Positions 5,693 to 9,272 of a DNA stretch of 9,272 nt are shown here, in pieces; positions within the stretch are counted from its first letter, which is position 1; every line of letters begins with the position of its first letter. The notes under the pieces were generated by a model that was not told the origin of the DNA, did no database searches, and saw only the letters and a program-made list of their open reading frames with translations. The DNA lies in contig JACMOT010000500.1 in assembly GCA_014377915.1 (NCBI GenBank), positions 1 to 9,272 of the forward strand, read 5' to 3'. This DNA comes from Tardiphaga sp. Its GTDB lineage: Bacteria > Pseudomonadota > Alphaproteobacteria > Rhizobiales > Xanthobacteraceae. Made by a program: the position numbers and the translations under genes.

Positions 5693-7939
5693 GTGTTAGG
5701 GCGGAGTTTCCGGATCAAGGTTCAGATGCGTCGCTTCGCGCGCCGCTTTCCGTGGCTGAGCTTCGCGATCCGCTCCTTTGTGATGTTCTCGGCCGCGTTC
5801 GGCGGCGCCTATGGCTTCATCGCCGGCAGTACGTCGAAGGATTCCGGCTACGACCCGCACGCCTTTGCGATCGGCGCCAGCATGCTGTTCGCCCTCGCCT
5901 GCGTCGCGCTCGCCACCATGAGCATGCGGATGCGCTTCCTCGGCAAGCGGATGCGCAAGCTGGCGGCGCATAATGAGACGCTGGTGGACCGCAACTGGGA
6001 ATTGAAGGAAGCCGAGGAGCGCGCGCGCAGCCTGTTCGAGGCGCAGGGTGACCTGATCGTGATCCGCGGCGCCCGCGGTGATATCAGTTTCGTCAACGAC
6101 GCCTATTGCACGCTGGCGCAGCTGCCGCGCGAGGCGCTGGTCGGCAGCGCGTTCGACTTGCAGGTGCTGGAGCAGGGCCGTATCGTCAACGAGCCCAACG
6201 GCACCAGCATCCACGACCAGCGTATCGCCACCGTGACCGGCCCGCGCTGGATCGCCTGGCGCGAAGGCCTGGTGCGGATCGATTCCGGGCAGCCCGCCGA
6301 GTTGCAGAGCGTCGGCCGCGACGTCACCGAGCGCACCGAGACCGAGCGCGCGCTCGAGGAGGCGCGCGATTCCGCCAACGCCGCCAACCGCGCCAAATCG
6401 CGTTTCCTGGCGATGGCCTCGCATGAAATCCGGACACCGCTGAACGGCATCATCGGCATGAGCGGGCTGTTGCTCGACACCACGCTGACGCCCGAACAGG
6501 TCACCTATGCAAAAGCCGTGAAGACCTCCGGCGATGCGCTGCTGTCGCTGATCGAGGAACTGCTGGATTATTCCAAGATCGAGGCCGGCAAGATCGATCT
6601 GGAGAACAGCCCGTTCGTGCTGGCCGGGCTGATCGAGGACATCACCGAATTGCTGGCGCCGCGCGCGCAGGCCCGCCATCTGGAAATCGCCGCCTATATC
6701 GACGAGCGGCTGCCGCCGCGGGTGGTCGGCGACCCCGCACGCTTGCGCCAGGTGCTGCTCAACCTGGCCGGCAATGCGATCAAGTTCACCTCGACCGGCG
6801 GCGTGGCGCTGATCGTCGAGCCCGGCACACGGCCGGGCGAGATCAGCTTCCTGGTGCGCGACACCGGCATCGGTATCGCGCCGGAAGCGCAGCAGCGTAT
6901 TTTCCACGAATTCGAACAGGCCGATGCATCCACCGCGCGGCAGTTTGGCGGCACCGGCCTCGGGCTGAGCATCAGCGAGCGCATCGTCCGGCGCATGCAG
7001 GGACGCATCACGCTCGACAGCCAGCCCGGCAAGGGATCGACCTTCATCGTCTCGATCCCGCTGGCGACCGGCGAGGGCGAGCAGCCGGTGTTTGCCGCGC
7101 CCGACCTCACCGGACAATCGGTCATGCTGGTGGCGCCGCAGACCATCGAAGCCGCGCTGACCGCGCGGCGGCTGGAGCGCTGGGGCGCGCAGACCTGCAC
7201 GGTTTCGGATCCCGGCGTGGCGCAGGCGTTGCTGCCGGATCGTCGCTGGCACGCCATCCTGATCGACCGCGCGCTGGGATCCGCCGAAGTCGAGCGCCTC
7301 GCCGTCGCCGCCATCCCGCATGCCGACCGGCGAATCGTGATGTTCACCCCGGCGATGCGCCATGAGTTGCAACCCGGCGCCTCCACCGCCTTCACCGCCT
7401 ATCTGGTCAAGCCGCTGCGCGCGGCGTCGCTTGCCGCGCAGCTGGCGCTGACGCCGGAGACACTGGCGCCGGCGATGGCGATCGAGGACCTGTACGAGCC
7501 AGAGCGAACCGTGATCGAAGCGCCCGCCGCGGCGGGCCTGTCGATCCTGGTGGCCGAAGACAACGAAATCAACGCGCTATTGATGCGTTCGCTGCTGACG
7601 CGGCTCGGCCATCGGGCGATCGTCACCGACAATGGCGAGGCCGCGCTGGAATCCTGGCTGGCATCGGAAGCGGCCGGCACGCCCTACGATCTGGTGCTGA
7701 TGGATATCCAGATGCCAGGGCTCGACGGCATCGAAACCACCAGACGGATCCGCGCCCGCGAGGCCGGCCGGCGGGTCCGGCGCACGCCGATCCTGGCGCT
7801 GACCGCCAACACGCTGGTGGAGGATCGCTACGCCTGCTTCGAAGCCGGCATGGACGGTTTCCTGGTCAAACCTCTGGACCGCGAGAAACTCATCGACGCG
7901 CTGACGCGGCTGACCACGGCGCGCCACGTCGCGGCATGA
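5693..7939 (+). CDS. Membrane-anchored PAS hybrid histidine kinase with two receiver domains
   Basis: A 748-residue hybrid sensor kinase. Two hydrophobic helices (about 20-44 and 55-77) anchor it with only a short loop outside. A PAS domain follows (about 112-210, ending in the PAC-like GRDVTERTETE). The HisKA domain has the H-box SHEIRTPLNG with phospho-acceptor H244. The ATPase domain has the N-box (N357, N361), the G1 box DTGIGI at 390-395, the F box FHEFEQAD and the G2 box GGTGLGLSI at 419-427. The first receiver (about 476-585) is degenerate: its acidic pair is replaced by VAP, though D525 and K573 remain. The second (about 616-740) is intact, with E622/D623, D671, T704 and K726. There is no HPt domain, so a separate phosphotransfer protein or response regulator is expected. 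The GTG at 5693 gives the longest form; the ATG at 5726 has a better ribosome site (AAGG five bases upstream) and still precedes the first helix, so it may be the true start. The signal is unknown. Confidence 0.93.
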   Translation: MLGRSFRIKVQMRRFARRFPWLSFAIRSFVMFSAAFGGAYGFIAGSTSKDSGYDPHAFAIGASMLFALACVALATMSMRMRFLGKRMRKLAAHNETLVDRNWELKEAEERARSLFEAQGDLIVIRGARGDISFVNDAYCTLAQLPREALVGSAFDLQVLEQGRIVNEPNGTSIHDQRIATVTGPRWIAWREGLVRIDSGQPAELQSVGRDVTERTETERALEEARDSANAANRAKSRFLAMASHEIRTPLNGIIGMSGLLLDTTLTPEQVTYAKAVKTSGDALLSLIEELLDYSKIEAGKIDLENSPFVLAGLIEDITELLAPRAQARHLEIAAYIDERLPPRVVGDPARLRQVLLNLAGNAIKFTSTGGVALIVEPGTRPGEISFLVRDTGIGIAPEAQQRIFHEFEQADASTARQFGGTGLGLSISERIVRRMQGRITLDSQPGKGSTFIVSIPLATGEGEQPVFAAPDLTGQSVMLVAPQTIEAALTARRLERWGAQTCTVSDPGVAQALLPDRRWHAILIDRALGSAEVERLAVAAIPHADRRIVMFTPAMRHELQPGASTAFTAYLVKPLRAASLAAQLALTPETLAPAMAIEDLYEPERTVIEAPAAAGLSILVAEDNEINALLMRSLLTRLGHRAIVTDNGEAALESWLASEAAGTPYDLVLMDIQMPGLDGIETTRRIRAREAGRRVRRTPILALTANTLVEDRYACFEAGMDGFLVKPLDREKLIDALTRLTTARHVAA

Positions 7940-7942
7940 GCG

Positions 7943-7971
7943 CTGTCACATTCCGTCCATGCAGTCGTCAC
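7943..7971 (+). promoter_or_regulatory. Possible degenerate Pho box upstream of the acyltransferase
   Basis: Three 7-mers stand at exact 11-bp steps: CTGTCAC at 7943, CGTCCAT at 7954 and TCGTCAC at 7965, separated by 4-base spacers. The PhoB consensus is direct repeats of CTGTCAT with 4-base spacers. The first unit matches 6 of 7 positions and the other two 4 of 7. The start codon of the acyltransferase is 57 bp further on. In Sinorhizobium meliloti ornithine-lipid formation rises under phosphate limitation in a PhoB-dependent way, which makes the position meaningful. I see no good -10 element behind it, and two of the three units are weak. Confidence 0.3.
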
Positions 7972-8028
7972 ACGCCTGTTGAGCAGCCGTGATGTCTGAT
8001 CCTTGGGGCCGCATCGGTTTGATTCGAG

Positions 8029-8994
8029 ATGGCGGCCACGGGGGTGGCCATGCACGGCAACGAAATCGCGCGCCCGAAGCCGGGCATCATGCAGATGCTG
8101 CGGCCGCAGAACATGGGCGCCGCCGCGCAGACCGCGATCACCTGGTTCAAGCCGTCGCCGGGCCTCAAGGACATCCGCGGCTTCCCGGCCGTCCCGCCCG
8201 CGCTCGGCCGGATGGGGCCGCTGGAGGTGCGGCTGGCGCAGGACAAGCGCGACGTGAAGCGCGCGCAAAGACTGCGTTACAAGGTGTTCTACAAGGACGG
8301 CACCGCGATCGCCGACGCCGCTACCATGCTGGCGCAGCGTGACAAGGATGCGTTCGACAAGATCTGCGACCATCTGATGGTGATCGACCACGCCGCCAAG
8401 CCGTCGATGTCCGGCAAGCAACCGGTGGTCGGGACCTATCGTCTGCTGCGCCACGAGACGGCGATGAAACATGGCGGCTTCTACACCGAGAATGAATTCG
8501 ACCTATCGGACATGATCGAGCGCCACGCCGATCTGCGCTTTCTCGAACTTGGCCGATCCTGTGTGCTGCCGCGCTACCGCAACAAGCGCACCGTCGAACT
8601 GTTGTGGCAGGGCATCTGGGCCTATGTGAAACAGAACCGTTTCGACGTCATGATCGGCTGTGCCAGTTTTGAAGGTACCGACCCCGACCGGCTGGCGCTG
8701 CCGCTGTCGTTCCTGCACCATTACGCCCGCGCCCCGGAAGCCTGGCGCGCGCGCGCGCATCCGTCGCGCTATGTGGAAATGAACCGGATGGCCAAGGAAG
8801 CGATTGATAGCAAGGCCGCGCTACGCGCGCTGCCACCGCTGATCAAGGGTTACCTTCGGCTCGGCGCCCATATCGGCGACGGCGCGGTGATCGACCATCA
8901 GTTCGGCACCACCGACGTCCTGATCGTGATGCCGGTGGCGGCGATCGGCGCGAAATACATCGAGCATTTTGGCGGCGACGCACGGGCGGCGTAA
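8029..8994 (+). CDS. olsB: OlsB-like L-ornithine N-acyltransferase (GNAT-fold, COG3176 type)
   Basis: A 321-residue protein with the full motif pattern of OlsB, which transfers a 3-hydroxy fatty acid from acyl carrier protein to the alpha-amino group of ornithine, making lyso-ornithine lipid at the inner face of the cytoplasmic membrane; OlsA then adds the second acyl chain. Seen in order: RLRYKVFY at 81-88, DAFDKICDHLMV at 107-118, VVGTYRLL at 133-140, ELGRSCVLPRYRNKRTVELL from 173, GCASFEGTDP at 210-219, LPPLIKGYLRLGA at 268-280 and TTDVLIVMP at 294-302. The N-terminal ~60 residues are less conserved. The ATG at 8029 has no clear ribosome site; the in-frame ATG at 8050 also lacks a well-spaced one. 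GGCCGC at 8007-8012 can pair with GCGGCC at 8032-8037 around the start codon. No olsA is visible nearby. A related acyl-ACP-dependent acyltransferase with another amine acceptor cannot be excluded. Confidence 0.8.
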   Translation: MAATGVAMHGNEIARPKPGIMQMLRPQNMGAAAQTAITWFKPSPGLKDIRGFPAVPPALGRMGPLEVRLAQDKRDVKRAQRLRYKVFYKDGTAIADAATMLAQRDKDAFDKICDHLMVIDHAAKPSMSGKQPVVGTYRLLRHETAMKHGGFYTENEFDLSDMIERHADLRFLELGRSCVLPRYRNKRTVELLWQGIWAYVKQNRFDVMIGCASFEGTDPDRLALPLSFLHHYARAPEAWRARAHPSRYVEMNRMAKEAIDSKAALRALPPLIKGYLRLGAHIGDGAVIDHQFGTTDVLIVMPVAAIGAKYIEHFGGDARAA

Positions 8995-9016
8995 GTTCGA
9001 TCCACCGCACTCTCCA

Positions 9017-9087
9017 CGTCATTGCGAGGAGCGAAGCGACGAAGCAATCCAGTTCTTCGCTCGGGGCTTTCTGGATTGCCGCGTCGC
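9017..9087. repeat. Bradyrhizobium-type intergenic palindromic repeat
   Basis: The stretch starting CGTCATTGCGAGGAGCGAAG, just after the acyltransferase, matches a repeat I recall from intergenic regions of Bradyrhizobium genomes. Its inner arms, 9036-9052 and 9071-9087, are 17-base inverted copies with two adjacent mismatches; each includes CAATCCAG or its complement, around an 18-base loop. The outer arm (CGTCATTGCGAGG) has no partner on the right, so this copy appears incomplete. The repeat family is from memory; the inverted repeat is read directly. Confidence 0.65.
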
Positions 9088-9100
9088 GGAGTTTATCATC

Positions 9101-9119
9101 GGGCGGGCGAAGCCTGCCC
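9101..9119. repeat. GC-rich hairpin in repeat mosaic
   Basis: GGGCGGGC at 9101-9108 pairs with GCCTGCCC at 9112-9119 through a 3-base loop, with one G-T pair. It adjoins the preceding repeat and probably belongs to the same mosaic. There is no T-run. Confidence 0.4.
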
Positions 9120-9167
9120 CGGTGGCTCCTAGGAAGAAAGCGCACTTGTCCCGGACGCAGCGCAATG

Positions 9168-9184
9168 CGCCTCCGCAGGAGGCG
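9168..9184. repeat. Short perfect hairpin in repeat mosaic
   Basis: CGCCTCC at 9168-9174 and GGAGGCG at 9178-9184 form a 7-bp perfect stem with loop GCA. The sequence GCGCAATGCGC at 9160-9170 can form a competing small hairpin. Confidence 0.4.
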
Positions 9185-9193
9185 TCATGAGCT

Positions 9194-9245
9194 GCAGAGC
9201 CGGGACCGCCAGAAACGCGGTCGCCTGATGCGGTCCCGGCTCTGC
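9194..9245. repeat. 16-bp perfect inverted repeat
   Basis: GCAGAGCCGGGACCGC at 9194-9209 is repeated exactly in inverse at 9230-9245 around a 20-base loop. A perfect 16-bp stem is well beyond chance. It may be a member of a palindromic repeat family or a bidirectional terminator for the acyltransferase and a gene to the right of the window. No U-tract follows on either strand. Confidence 0.6.
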
Positions 9246-9271
9246 GGAGCGGCATAAGAATGCCGCACCGC
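9244..9271. terminator. Nested hairpin at the window edge, possible terminator
   Basis: GCGGCAT at 9249-9255 and ATGCCGC at 9260-9266 form a perfect 7-bp stem with a 4-base AAGA loop. After an A-A mismatch, GCGG at 9244-9247 pairs with CCGC at 9268-9271. The stem is strong, but the window ends here, so a following T-run cannot be judged. It overlaps by two bases the preceding 16-bp inverted repeat and may be part of one composite repeat. Confidence 0.35.
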
Positions 9272-9272
9272 G

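Noticed and set aside
5696..7372. A 558-codon open frame on the minus strand
   Set aside because: It lies fully opposite the histidine kinase, whose domains are beyond doubt. Long antisense frames are common in GC-rich coding DNA, and its translation is rich in Arg, Gly, His and Gln with no domain.
9019..9255. Small open frames on both strands in the last 280 bases
   Set aside because: They run through palindromic repeat DNA and have no coding signature.
1..9272. tRNA, rRNA or CRISPR array
   Set aside because: No cloverleaf-like sequence, no rRNA motif and no regularly spaced repeat units were seen; the island sits in a protein gene rather than a tRNA gene.

Overview
The window looks like DNA from a GC-rich alphaproteobacterium, most likely the Bradyrhizobium/Rhodopseudomonas/Nitrobacteraceae group. 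The reasons are the strong G/C third-position bias from about 4040 onward, the ornithine-lipid-type acyltransferase, the ComM sequence style, and an intergenic repeat of a kind I remember as common in Bradyrhizobium. The assignment is by recognition only; no search was run.

The window has two parts that differ in base composition. Positions 1 to about 4033 are visibly more AT-rich and look like the right-hand end of an integrated genomic island. Both clear genes there read leftward: a large serine recombinase (2210-4000) and a single-chain DUF262-DUF1524 protein of the GmrSD/SspE/BrxU type (40-1698), a probable anti-phage nuclease. Between them is a 511-bp stretch holding one weak, cysteine-rich small ORF. 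The recombinase starts only about 40 bp from the point where host coding sequence resumes.

Positions from about 4033 to the end are chromosome. The first host gene is comM (yifB, Mg-chelatase-like AAA+ ATPase), cut just upstream of its Walker A motif. Only the C-terminal ~299 codons are here, so the N-terminal third should lie at the far end of the island, outside the window. The arrangement says that the recombinase integrated the island into comM and broke it. Downstream on the + strand follow a small exported protein of unknown function (5056-5520), a membrane-anchored PAS hybrid histidine kinase with one degenerate and one intact receiver (5693-7939), and an OlsB-like N-acyltransferase (8029-8994). 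Three 7-mers at 11-bp spacing upstream of the acyltransferase resemble a degenerate Pho box. The last 280 bases are a mosaic of palindromic repeats.

The main points of interest are the comM insertion by a serine recombinase, the defence-type cargo beside it, the recombinase leader that spans the attachment junction, and possible phosphate control of the acyltransferase.
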